A stretch of DNA of 64,000 nucleotides. Source: Hippopus hippopus. Its lineage: Eukaryota; Mollusca; Bivalvia; Cardiida; Cardiidae. The DNA lies in NCBI GenBank assembly GCA_946811185.2, contig OX328113.1, positions 24,279,521 to 24,343,520 on the forward strand, written 5' to 3'. The translations under genes were made by a program, and so were the position numbers. Positions 56,301 through 64,000 of the stretch are shown one piece after another. The first letter of the stretch is position 1, and each line of letters starts with the position of its first letter. The notes beneath the pieces were generated by a model. That model worked only from the letters and a program-made list of their open reading frames with translations, did not search any database and was not told the DNA's origin.

Positions 56301-59300
56301 ATAATTCATACAACAGACTTTATGGATCCATAATTATCATATGTAATGACTTGCCTGATATAAGGCATCACAGAGATGCATTAACCCTTTACCACACGAC
56401 AATTTTTAGACCTGTCCGAATTGAAAGCATTTGCAGATGACAGTTTCAATGTGGCACATATGAAATGATTTTTCTTTGATAGGGTAGAAAACATTGTGGG
56501 AAAAGGAGAAAATGCTGGTAACCAGCATTTTCTCCTTTTCCCACAATGTTTTCAAAAGCCTTCTCTATCAGGGGTGTTAAAAGTCGTCATTGTGTGGTAA
56601 AGGGTTAAACCCTCTTTTGCCAGAGTGTGGCTCATATATAAAAGTAGGGAATGTGTTTCTTTTTCTATGTATCAGGTTTGGTTAAAGGCTATTATTTGAA
56701 TTCTGGTGAGGAGGATTTTATCCGACTTCAAATTGACGAGGCAGTCAAGGATATCTCTCCTGATGTATTTCCAAAAGATTACAGCTTAAGATTCATTCCA
56801 GTACTGAACCATTATGGGAAACACACAGGTATTTTTATTGTCTTTTGTTCACTGTAACAGGGTTCATTCTAGAGCACTTGCACCATGGGCTCGTAATTTT
56901 CATCTTTGGTGCATCAGAAATCTTACCTAGGGCCCAAGCAAGTTCATGTTTTTTGTAAGATGTTAATTTGATAATGAGAATTCATTCTCAAGTTCACACA
57001 AATTGAAAAATCAAGTGCAGCCAACATCACTTGTCACAACTGGGCAAATTCGGTACCTACATCACTGGATCACACGAGGTTTGCCGAATGTAGCCAACAT
57101 TTGACCAGTGAATTGTTAGGAGGGCTCTTATTGGATATTTCTGTAGGTATGTCACCCATATCATTCAATCAATAAAGGCATACCTAATAAAACTCCATGC
57201 CACTTTCACCATATAGCAGTCGTCTTAGTTGATGTTTTTTTTTACATTTTTGGGCCCAAATAACCAAAGAAAAAATGTCAAGATGTAGTATACTGGTCTA
57301 TCCCGCAAATAGATATAAATGTATAGCTTGTGTTTGTATAAGGGGACACTTGTACTGCCTTGCTATAGGGCTAGTTTTTGTAGCGACGTGGTAGGGTGTT
57401 CGCCTTGGGACCTGGAGGTTCAGGGTTCAAACCCTACCTTGGTAGGTTATTTGTCAGAACTGTTACATTGGCACCCACAAATAACCTACCAAGGCAGGGC
57501 TTTAGCCCTGGACCTCCAGGTCCCAAGGTGAACACCCAACCATGTTGCTACAAAAGCTAGCTCTATAGCAAGGCAGTATAAGTGTGCCCTTATACAAACA
57601 TAAGCTATACATTTATATCTATCTGTGGGATAGACCACTATACTACAAAGATAACACAGACAACCAAATTCTTCTAGTTTTAGACAAGACGTTGCTTGAA
57701 GCAAAACCATTGACAGGTAGAAATTTATCTGTAATTCAGCCAGTATACTAGAGATTATTTCGTTGTTGCCATTAAACCACTTCAACTAAACACAAAATGT
57801 ACAGTATTTTGTGCTCTAAGCACAAAAGACAGATTGGCTGATTGAAGCTTGAACAATTTCTCACATGCACACATGTGAGGCATTCAGAGAGAAAAGGCCA
57901 TTAGGGCAGTAATGGAAGAAAAATGTCCGTTTGGTTGCAAGGATAAAATCAAAATCCACTGGTTAAGGTAGGTTTGCTTGGCCCCATAAATTTCTCTAAT
58001 GGCCCCTACTTTTTCTGATGAGGGGGCCAGTGGGCCCCATGGATTTGATTTCTAGAATGAACCCTGCTGTAATTACCTTATCTGTTTATTGTCCTCGAGA
58101 TCTTTACCAAACTGTCATATATTGTAAGAGAATGATTCTTAAATGTCACGTCAGGCCCCAAAATGAGTCATTACGTCAAATCTTACAAAACACGTACCTT
58201 GTGTGCACTCTTGATACCAAATTTCTTACTAGTGTTATTGTAGACCACTCCTTCATGCATGGCTTCGTCCCGATTTAAATACAATACCTAACAGCTGCGT
58301 TAGGGAGATGTCTCTTTAGCTCAGTGGTTATGGTATTGGCCTTTCGTCAGGGCGTTCTAGGGTTCGAATCCTGCCCGGTCCCTTTATTTCTGCCATGCAT
58401 TTGTTCATTTGTTTCTTTGTTACGGACATTGTTCGTAAGATGGGGGCTCGTCCGGGATTGGCCATTGAGCCATTAATCCCATTTGTTGTCCAAAAATGGA
58501 CATTTGTTGTCTAAATAATAGACTTACTGCCTAATAAGGCTTTGAGTCATCAATAAATGATGACTTTAAGAGGGGGTGTGTTATGGGAGACCACTCCTTC
58601 ATGCATGGCTTCGTCCCGATTTAAATACAATACCCAACAGCTGCGTTAGGGAGATGTCTCTTTAACTCAGTGGTTATGGTATTGGCCTTTCGTCCGGGCG
58701 TTCTAGGGTTTGAATCCTGCCCGGTCCCTTTATTTCTGCCATGCATTTGTTCATTTGTTTCTTTGTTACGGACATTGTTCGTAAGACTAGCATTTATGAA
58801 ACTTGATCAAATGTCTTATTTGGCTTACTAATCTTCTTCAAACTATTTCTGTCAAACACTTAAGATTCCAGATATGTCATTGAGCTTTCTGTGTTTGGCT
58901 CCAAGTTTGTGGGTAAAGACCGTTTGTATGAAAGCAAGCAAGGAGTATTTCTACGCAGAGATGGAAGTATTGAAGGACCGTTAAAGGCAAAGAAAATACA
59001 AGAGTGGACACGGAGGGTATCAATATTTTACCATATCGTTGATTCCGTTTAACTCTTTACCAGACAACAAAATTTAGGACTTGTCCAAATTGAAAGCATT
59101 TGCAGACAACAACTTGAACTTGGCTGAACTGATGGAATGGTTTCATAAATTGTAGTAAATATTGTGGGAAAAGGAGTAAATACTGTTTACCAGCATTTTC
59201 ACCGTTTCCCACCATGTTTTTCAAAGCCTTCTCCCTCAAAGTTGTTAAAACTGGATTGTGTGGTAAAGGGACGGGAAGTGCTCATGTTACCGCTAACTCT

Positions 59301-62300
59301 GAAGACAAAATTTTAAACTCGTCTATGTTAACTTTTTACCAAACAACAAATACCTAGACTTGTCCAAATTGAAAGCATTTGCAGACGACAAGTTCAGTGT
59401 AGCTGAAATGGTGCAATTTTTCTTTGATAGGATAGAAGACATTGTGGGAAAAGGAGAAAATGCTGGTGACCAGCATTTTCTCCTTTTCCCTCAGTGTTTT
59501 CAAAAGCCTTCTTCCTAAGAGTTGATTAAAGTCGGGATTGTGTGGTAAAGAGTTAGCATCTGCAGACAAAAACATCAAAGTCAGTTGGAAATAGTGGGGT
59601 TTGTGTTAGGAAGGGCAGAGAACATTGTGGCGAAAAGTACACTGTCCACTGCTTTATTCTAGGTTATGAATGAATCGTCTCTCGAGGTAGCAGAACTGTA
59701 TTTGAAGCCATTGAAAAAATGAGAGAGTTCAAAGGCAAATACCTCTTTTTTTCTGCTATTTATTCCGAAGCTTTCCCCTCTAAGGGCCTAAAGAGTTAAA
59801 TTTTTGTTGAAATGGATTAACTGTTTATGATGCTGATTAACTTTTTCCAAGGTGTAACCTGGAGGTCCAAGGTTTGAGTTTCACTGGAAGCATTTGGATT
59901 TTTTTGTGGGAGTGTCCTTTGGCAAGACACTTCAGAGCCCTAGCCTAGTTCTTATGAAAGGAAGATCATACATGAATATGTGAGCTGTCACCTTAATATG
60001 ACTGAAATAATGTTGAAAAGGACGTAAAACACCATTCAATCAATCACCCAGATGGCATAATCTTAGACTTGTCCGAATTACATGTACAAGCATTTTCAGA
60101 CAAACAATATGTGGCACAAATGATTGGATGTGTGTCAGAAAGGGAAGAAAAGATTTAGGGAATGTTCTCCTTTTCCCACACTGTTTTCAAAAGCCTCTTA
60201 TCCTCTGGTCATTAAATTTGGAATTATTTGATAAAGGGTTAACTCTTTATCAGATTAAGAAAATTAGACTAGACCATATTGTAAGCATTTTCTGAAAACA
60301 GTTCAAAAGATTTAGCTTATAGTGGGTGGAAATTATTGTAGGAAAAGGAGAAAATCCAGGTACAAGCATTTTGTTTTTCCAATAATGTCTTCAAAAGCCG
60401 TTTTGTCTGGGTCATTAAAATACTGGATTGTTGGGTGAAGGTTTTAGTGATATATCTTCAGATGTTCGAAACAGAAATGGAGAAAATGCGTAAAAATGAG
60501 AGAAACATGGAGAAAGAAGTGGAGAATCGAAAATCAGAATTTGACCGTAGAATGAAAGAATTAGAGTTGAAAGAGAAAGACATGGAAAAACGGGAAAAGG
60601 AGTATAACCTGTTGAAAGATGAACTTCAAAAAAGAAATTCTGAGAATGACCAACAAAAAGCGGTGATCAAGCAGTTGGAGGAGAGTAAAAATACTCCAAA
60701 TCAGGTACATGTACATGTTCAATTTGAGCTATGGTCTGGGAAAAAGGGGGTTTAACCCTTTGCTACACAATGCTGAGTTTTAACAACCCTGAGGAAGAAG
60801 CCTTTTGAAAGCCTTGTAGGAAAAAGAGAAAATGCTGGTAACCAGCATTTTCTCTTTTTCCCACAATGTTTTCTACATGTTCAAGAAGATTTACTATCAT
60901 TTGGAAATCGTTTGTATTGTCATCTGTAAATTTCTACAATATGAAAGAGCCTAAAATTGTGCTGTGTGGTAAAGGGTTAATGCATCTCTGTGATTTGTTG
61001 TACAATGCAAGTCATCACATAATTATGGATCCATAAAAATCTATTTTGTATAACAACCGACTGAATCACAAGGTATACTGGAACTTTGACATGCAGAAAA
61101 TTGACCAATAGCAAAAAGTTTTGACCCAGGTCAACCTGCGTGGACTGCATAGACTGCCCTTATGCATTAAGCCCTCATTCCTCAGAACATGGCTAATTTA
61201 CTTTCTGGCCATTTTAGAAAAAAAGTTAACCCTGTACAAAATGACACAATTTTAGACTTGTCTATATTTAAAGCATTTGCTGACAACAAATCATATGTGG
61301 CTCAAGTGTTGGGATTTGCCTCTGTAAAAATAGAAAACTGTGGGAAAAGTAGAACGTGCTGGTTATTTGCCAGCTTAACCCTTTGTGCTCAGGGTTTTTA
61401 AATTACGGATTGTTTAGTAAAAGGTTAACCATATTCACATTTTTAGCATTCAGTTTTGAAGATAACCCAGTCCATTGATTAGCCACTTAGACAGTAACAT
61501 TATAAACTAGTCTGTATCACCAGCGTTACAGATAAATTTTGTTCAAAAGATGAGATTTGTCTTTGATTGGGTAGTGTCATTATGCTGGAACAGGAGAATA
61601 TGACAGCTACCAGCATTCTCTCATTTTCCTATAACGATTTCAACATGCTTTTTCTTCATGGTCGTTAAAACATCAGATTTTTCGTACAAGGATCACTCCC
61701 TACCAAAGGACAAAATTTTAGACTCTTCTAAATTGTAAGCATCTGCAGACAACAAATTAAATGTGGCTTAAAATAGTGGAATTTGTCTTTGAAAGAGTTG
61801 CATCAAAAATTAATATTAGAAGCAGAGAAAATGCTAGTTGCTGGCATTTTCTCCTTTTCCAACAATGTTTTTAAAAGTGTTTCCCCTTAGGGACATGAAA
61901 AAACATGAACATGAACATGGACATGAAGTAACAGGGAAAGAGATCCTGTATAGTAAATGATACTTAACCCCTAGGCTGCTAAGCGTGACTCACTGACCTT
62001 TTGTGGACTGTGTAGATCAAGATCAGGCTGCACAGAACGTGCAGTCTGATCTTGGATCTACACTGTCTGATACGGAGATATTTTTCCTTGAAATGTATCT
62101 TTGAAATAGCAACATGTGGGATTTTATTATCAGCTTGAAAGTTTCATTTCAGTTTATTGACAGGTTAAGGATTAACAGAGTGATTGTACAATAGTCTTTG
62201 ACTCTTTTTCAAACAGTAAAATTCTGGTCTTGCCCAACTCAAAAGCATTTTGCAGAAAACAGCTCAAATTATGGTTTTTCTTTGTTTGTATAGGTAGAAA

Positions 62301-63541
62301 CACTGTGGGAAAAGGTGAAAATTCTGGTTACCCGCAATATCTCTTTTTCCCCCAGTGTTTTCAGAAGTCTTCTTCCTAAAGGTTGTCATAATGCAGGATT
62401 GTGTGGTAAAGGGTTAAACCTTTACCGGAAGATAATTTTAGACTCTTTCATTATGAAAGCATACACTAGCTCACAAAAAATGTGGCTCAACTGATTGAGT
62501 TTATATTTGAAGGAAGAGAATACATTGTAGGCTACCAGTGTATTCTCCTGTTCCCAAAATGTTTTCAAAAGTCTTCTTTCTTTGGGTTGTGTAACTTTTT
62601 ACCGAACAACAGAATTTTTAACTAGACCTAGTTGAAAGTATTTGTTTAGGACAAATTTGATGTAGTAGAAATGATGATTTCTGTCTTTGATAAGGTAGGA
62701 AACCCTAAGCTTTCTCTTTCAGGGTTGTTAAATGTCGGGATTATGCAGTAAAGAACAGAGGTTTATTTGGTTAAGGGTTAACCATCCGAACATTCATCCA
62801 AAAATAGACATAGAGGATATTTGTTTTTTTCGGTTAATGATCGAAATTTATTTCATTGAGTGAACATCATCATAAATGTTTTAATGAGTGGCGCTTAATT
62901 GTGGTTTATTTGGTGAAAGATCGAAATTTATTTCATTTTGTTAACATCATCGGTAATATTTTCATGAATGGCTGCTGAACATCATCAGTAATATTTTCAT
63001 GAGTGGCACAGCCACTCATGAAAATATTACCAATTATGTTCACGAGATGAAATTAATTTCGATATTTCACTAAAAAAACCCCAAATATTCTATTTATTTC
63101 AGGCTTTTAACCCCTTTTTGAGGGGACTTACGTCAAAATCTAGTATAGTTGTTTTCAGTAATTTCCCATGGCATACCCCCTCTGCATAACAACATTACGT
63201 AAAGCGCAAGAAATGTAGGGCTAATTACGTCATATTTCCATTTGGTTGAATGGCATGTGCTGTTTACCTAGATAACCAGTGCACAGCAACTACTGTTTTA
63301 TGCCTTCAACTGAAGAGTCAGAATATAAAATCTGTTTTTTTTTCATTGGTCATAACCATGAAATATTGAATTATATTTCAATGTTTTTTCTCGATAAACT
63401 ACCGAAAAGCATGAAATAAATACCAGTATTCTATTCATATTTTTTTGTGATTTTTCTCAATTTCAGGTTTCAGACGAAACTTTGAAAGAGCTGAATGATA
63501 TAAAGCAACTTTTAGTGCAAAAGAACAAGGAAAAATCAAAA
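50307..63541 (+). CDS. Schlafen-like AlbA_2-domain protein with coiled coil (3' end outside window)
   Basis: Exons 50307-50395, 53946-54106, 56676-56828, 58865-59016, 60462-60704 and 63467-63541 join in frame (phases 2,1,1,0,0,0) to 291 residues and continue to the right. Exon 1 begins at ATG 50307 with a short basic segment (MGRRNRWKFQHNYD). Exon 2 has the Schlafen/AlbA_2 signature ESRSVEFKAG and GFINSNENGTLLLGV. Exons 3-4 complete the domain (DFIRLQIDEAVKDISPDVFP, YVIELSVFGS, QGVFLRRDGSIEG). Exons 5-6 encode a charged heptad-like coiled coil (KMRKNERNMEKEVENRKSEF and following). The E-x3-E-x-K arrangement resembles that of Schlafen-fold nucleases, so RNA cleavage is a possible activity, not demonstrated. 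The exon 1 assignment rests on matching splice phase (AG + C gives serine) and a GTAAGC donor. The exon 4 acceptor is taken at 58864, because the more obvious CAG six bases later breaks the frame. Confidence 0.85.
50443..50664 (+). mobile_element. TTAA-hairpin MITE, diverged
   Basis: Begins 48 bp after Schlafen-like exon 1; right end TGGTAAAATGCTAA. Confidence 0.8.
50690..50918 (+). mobile_element. TTAA-hairpin MITE
   Basis: Left TTAA intact, right TTAG; 26 bp from the previous copy. Confidence 0.9.
51120..51251 (+). mobile_element. TTAA-hairpin MITE, broken
   Basis: Half hairpin GAAAACATTGCGGGGAAAAA; ends ACAGAGTTAA. Confidence 0.7.
51248..51482 (-). mobile_element. TTAA-hairpin MITE fused to the preceding piece
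   Basis: Shares TTAA 51248-51251 with it; hairpin perfect with a G centre (GGTGACC). Confidence 0.9.
51526..51605 (-). mobile_element. TTAA-hairpin MITE, end fragment
   Basis: CTCTTTACCACACAGCAAAA to AACCATGAGATTTGTC. Confidence 0.65.
51660..51803. repeat. GTAGATC palindrome repeat
   Basis: CAGTGTAGATCAAAGATCAG against CTGATCTTGATCTACACTGG, right side ending AAAGGCACTTTAAGGGTTAA. Confidence 0.7.
51923..52151 (+). mobile_element. TTAA-hairpin MITE, CAAAG subfamily
   Basis: Nearly identical to 41234-41462 over its full length. Confidence 0.92.
52150..52262 (-). mobile_element. TTAA-hairpin MITE, rearranged fragment
   Basis: Left-type body to half hairpin, then GTCATCTGCAAATCCTTTG from the other side. 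Confidence 0.6.
52370..52675 (+). mobile_element. tRNA-derived SINE, nearly complete
   Basis: Head GGTAGCTCAGTCAGTAGTGT (A-box) and GGTCGCTGGTTCGATTTCCG (B-box), body GGTGCACTGGCCACTGCGAT, end CGTTAAACACCATACAATCA. The best-preserved SINE in the window. Confidence 0.8.
52908..53155. repeat. GAGCC foldback repeat
   Basis: TGAGCCATGCTTTGACAAAA to CCCCCTTTTCACAGAGCAGG, with the central palindrome CAGCCTGCGCAGACTGCGCA. Confidence 0.8.
53168..53330 (-). mobile_element. TTAA-hairpin MITE, right part lost
   Basis: Left body and left hairpin arm (AACATTGTGGGAGAAAGAGA) present, then breaks into CAAAAGCCTTGTTATCCC. Confidence 0.75.
53340..53568 (+). mobile_element. TTAA-hairpin MITE
   Basis: Full length with both TTAA; close to the family consensus. 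Confidence 0.93.
53692..53908 (+). mobile_element. TTAA-hairpin MITE
   Basis: Right end GTGGTAAAGTGAAG; ends 37 bp before Schlafen-like exon 2. Confidence 0.88.
54210..54310 (+). mobile_element. TTAA-hairpin MITE, hairpin remnant
   Basis: GAAAAACATTGTTAGAAAAGG and CCACAAAATTTTCC with eroded centre; begins about 100 bp after Schlafen-like exon 2. Confidence 0.5.
54390..54640 (-). mobile_element. TTAA-hairpin MITE, diverged
   Basis: Contains a local tandem duplication of CAATGTTTTCAAAAGCTGTT. Confidence 0.75.
55758..55986 (-). mobile_element. TTAA-hairpin MITE
   Basis: Full length, both TTAA, hairpin near perfect. Confidence 0.93.
56180..56634. repeat. GAGCC foldback repeat, interrupted
   Basis: Left end eroded; right end CTTTTGCCAGAGTGTGGCTC. 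Split by the hairpin MITE at 56381-56608. Ends 41 bp before Schlafen-like exon 3. Confidence 0.75.
56381..56608 (-). mobile_element. TTAA-hairpin MITE nested in a GAGCC repeat
   Basis: Host reads GATGCA-TTAA before and TTAA-ACCCTCTTTTGCC after; perfect 33-bp hairpin arms. Confidence 0.95.
56858..58066. mobile_element. DNA transposon-like element with CAGGGTTCATTCTAGA ends
   Basis: Inverted ends CAGGGTTCATTCTAGA and TCTAGAATGAACCCTG, with CTGTAA repeated directly on both outer flanks (56852-56857 and 58067-58072), consistent with a target duplication. The CAGGG end resembles hAT-type termini, but the duplication seen is 6 bp. It carries the palindrome at 57290-57655. Confidence 0.65.
57290..57655. 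repeat. Head-to-head palindrome containing a tRNA-like sequence
   Basis: About 165-bp arms around a short spacer near 57470. The left arm carries GTGGTAGGGTGTTCGCC (A-box-like) and GGTTCAAACCC (B-box); the right arm repeats the same tract inverted (CCAAGGTGAACACCCAACCA). Arms run from CTGGTCTATCCCGCAAATAG to its complement at the right. Confidence 0.75.
58233..58440 (+). repeat. 5' LTR of the TRIM element
   Basis: 208 bp; differs from the 3' LTR at only a handful of sites (for example TGTTATTGTAGACC versus TGTTATGGGAGACC, CGTCAGG versus CGTCCGG, GGTTCGAATCC versus GGTTTGAATCC), so insertion is fairly recent. Confidence 0.9.
58441..58458 (+). promoter_or_regulatory. Primer binding site, tRNA-Pro type
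   Basis: Eighteen bases abutting the 5' LTR match the classical retroviral tRNA-Pro primer binding site, which primes minus-strand DNA synthesis. Confidence 0.9.
58579..58786 (+). repeat. 3' LTR of the TRIM element
   Basis: 208 bp, immediately followed by the CTAG target duplication. Its B-box reads GGTTTGAATCC, one change from the 5' copy. Confidence 0.9.
59049..59270 (-). mobile_element. TTAA-hairpin MITE
   Basis: Begins 33 bp after Schlafen-like exon 4; right terminus GTGGTAAAGGG without TTAA. Confidence 0.87.
59328..59556 (-). mobile_element. TTAA-hairpin MITE
   Basis: Left TTAA, right TTAG; preceded by an end fragment (59290-59327) and followed by another (59557-59640). Confidence 0.88.
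59850..60050 (+). mobile_element. tRNA-derived SINE, short type
   Basis: AGGTCCAAGGTTTGAGTTTC, GGCAAGACACTTCAGAGCCC, ATACATGAATATGTGAGCTG, tail ACCATTCAATCAATCACC. Same subtype as 19540. Confidence 0.7.
60048..60242 (-). mobile_element. TTAA-hairpin MITE, left hairpin arm deleted
   Basis: GAAAAGATTTAGGGAATGTTC at the left arm; ends GATAAAGGGTTAA. Confidence 0.8.
60239..60448 (-). mobile_element. TTAA-hairpin MITE fused to the previous copy
   Basis: Shares TTAA 60239-60242; ends about 14 bp before Schlafen-like exon 5, so it includes that exon's branch-point region. Confidence 0.8.
60725..61195. repeat. GAGCC foldback repeat, interrupted
   Basis: Left end TGAGCTATGGTCTGGGAAAA, right end CCCTCATTCCTCAGAACATG; split in its left arm by the hairpin MITE at 60752-60980. 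Confidence 0.75.
60752..60980 (+). mobile_element. TTAA-hairpin MITE nested in a GAGCC repeat
   Basis: Host reads AAAAAGGGGGT-TTAA before and TTAA-TGCATCTCTGTG after, i.e. insertion in the left arm; begins 48 bp after exon 5. Confidence 0.95.
61226..61428 (-). mobile_element. TTAA-hairpin MITE, right hairpin arm deleted
   Basis: TGCTGGTTATTTGCCAGCTTAACCC: right arm replaced; both TTAA intact. Confidence 0.82.
61520..61900 (-). mobile_element. Two adjacent diverged TTAA-hairpin MITEs
   Basis: First about 61520-61695 (AGCTACCAGC centre), second about 61695-61900 (GCTAGTTGCTGGC centre); terminal TTAA lost. Confidence 0.7.
61965..62175. repeat. GTAGATC palindrome repeat, full length
   Basis: TTAACCCCTAGGCTG at left and AGGTTAAGGATTAA at right enclose GTGTAGATCAAGATCAGG against CTGATCTTGGATCTACAC. 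Confidence 0.7.
62200..62780 (-). mobile_element. Three adjacent TTAA-hairpin MITEs, same orientation
   Basis: 62200-62416, 62413-62594 and about 62592-62780; the first two share TTAA 62413-62416. The third has lost its hairpin. Confidence 0.8.
62810..63415. repeat. Palindromic repeat, copy 2
   Basis: Same order of motifs as 1970-2480 (hairpin, ATTTATTTCAGGCTTTTAAC, AAAGCATGAAATAAAT), with an extra partial repetition of the left arm. Ends about 50 bp before the last Schlafen-like exon. Confidence 0.65.
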
Positions 63542-63611
63542 GTATGCTTAATCATGTAAAGTTTGGTGTAGAGTTTAGGTGCCAAATGCTTTCTTTATTT
63601 CCTTTCACAAA

Positions 63612-63668
63612 TAGAGTAGATCAAGATCAGACTGCACAAAATGTGCAGTCTGATCTTTGGACTACACA
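63612..63668. repeat. GTAGATC palindrome repeat, core
   Basis: Nearly perfect: GTAGATCAAGATCAGACTGC against GCAGTCTGATCTTTGGACTAC, 70 bp after the last exon in the window. Confidence 0.7.
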
Positions 63669-63758
63669 GCCATATATTTTAATTGATATCCTTGGCCAAA
63701 CTGAAAGGTTTTGCAGATGACATTAAATTTTGTTCAAAAGCTTTCTTCCAATTGGTCA

Positions 63759-63958
63759 TTAACCCTTTAATACATTGCAAAATTTTAGACTTTCCCAAAT
63801 CTAAAGTATTTTCAAAAGGCAAAATCGACATGTCTTTGAAATGATAGGATTTCTCTCTGAAAGGTTAGAAAACATTTTTGGAAAAGAAGAAAATGCTGGT
63901 TTTCATAGTTTACTTTCTCAGAGTCGTTAAAACTTGTCATTTTGTGGTAAAGGGTTAA
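63759..63958 (-). mobile_element. TTAA-hairpin MITE, right hairpin arm deleted
   Basis: Both TTAA present; GAAAATGCTGGTTTTCATAG at the broken centre. Confidence 0.82.
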
Positions 63959-63965
63959 AACGTGG

Positions 63966-64000
63966 CACCCTTTACCAAACAATGCGAACTTTTAATGACC
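63966..64000 (+). mobile_element. TTAA-hairpin MITE, cut by window end
   Basis: Starts CCCTTTACCAAACAATGCG; continues outside. Confidence 0.75.

Larger units (their letters stand above)
58233..58786 (+). mobile_element. Complete TRIM-type LTR retrotransposon with tRNA-like LTRs (Helenus-like)
   Basis: Two 208-bp LTRs (58233-58440 and 58579-58786) flank a 138-bp internal region. Both LTRs start TGTTAT and end GTTCGTAAGA. A primer binding site TGGGGGCTCGTCCGGGAT (58441-58458), complementary to the 3' end of tRNA-Pro, follows the 5' LTR directly, and a polypurine tract (AAGAGGGGG, 58568-58576) precedes the 3' LTR. The 4-bp target duplication CTAG is at 58229-58232 and 58787-58790. There is no coding capacity. 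Each LTR contains a tRNA-like segment with A-box (TAGCTCAGTGGTTATGG) and B-box (GGTTCGAATCC; GGTTTGAATCC in the 3' LTR). The element lies in the intron 78 bp upstream of Schlafen-like exon 4. tRNA-containing TRIMs have been described under the name Helenus (recalled from literature). Confidence 0.9.

Noticed and set aside
58290..58385. Possible tRNA gene (A-box and B-box present)
   Set aside because: Acceptor stem does not pair and the same sequence recurs in the second LTR; it is part of the retrotransposon.
1..64000. CRISPR-like array from regularly recurring palindromes
   Set aside because: Spacing is irregular, units are whole transposons with TTAA ends, and the genome is eukaryotic.

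Overview
The window is animal nuclear DNA, most likely from a bivalve mollusc. It is AT-rich, its genes are split into short exons (75-310 bp) with GT-AG introns, and it holds tRNA-derived SINEs with TCAATCAATC-type tails and a foldback repeat whose GAGCCATGCTCTG ends I associate with bivalve genomes (recalled, not searched). No bacterial or viral coding region is visible. Most long uninterrupted reading frames are chance frames through repeats; the real genes had to be assembled from exons by splice phase and protein similarity.

Five gene models are supported. (1) 15353-2524, minus: the amino-terminal part of an SMCHD1 orthologue (GHKL ATPase chromatin protein), ten exons, continuing off the left edge. 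(2) 17750-25520, plus: RDM1 (RAD52 motif-containing protein 1), six exons, initiating exon not found; it is divergent from SMCHD1. (3) 36645-32387, minus, and (4) 37354-42139, plus: two claudin/PMP22-superfamily four-pass membrane proteins, head to head across 708 bp, with identical three-exon, phase-1 structures. They are inverted-duplicate paralogues with different cytoplasmic tails (PPxY motifs versus a PDZ ligand). (5) 50307-63541, plus: a Schlafen-like protein with an AlbA_2 domain followed by a coiled coil, six exons, continuing off the right edge.

The introns and intergenic DNA are saturated with one miniature transposon family of about 225 bp, here called the TTAA-hairpin MITE. It is flanked by TTAA, ends in CCCTTTACCA/TGGTAAAGAG and carries a near-perfect 67-nt central hairpin. 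I count about 75 copies or fragments. Three copies sit nested inside a second repeat at its own TTAA, which fixes boundaries and target site. Several copies are fused end to end at one shared TTAA, one has two hairpins, and some copies show matching substitutions in both hairpin arms. The family is absent from about 14.3-18.2 kb and 35.7-37.9 kb, around the two divergent promoters.

Other elements include a complete miniature LTR retrotransposon (58233-58786) with 208-bp LTRs containing a tRNA-like sequence, a tRNA-Pro-type primer binding site, a purine tract and a 4-bp target duplication. A related solo LTR with a different tRNA-like core lies at 45064-45292. There is also a foldback mariner-like element, several other long inverted-repeat elements, a roughly 162-bp tandem array, about ten SINEs and a second small palindromic repeat family.
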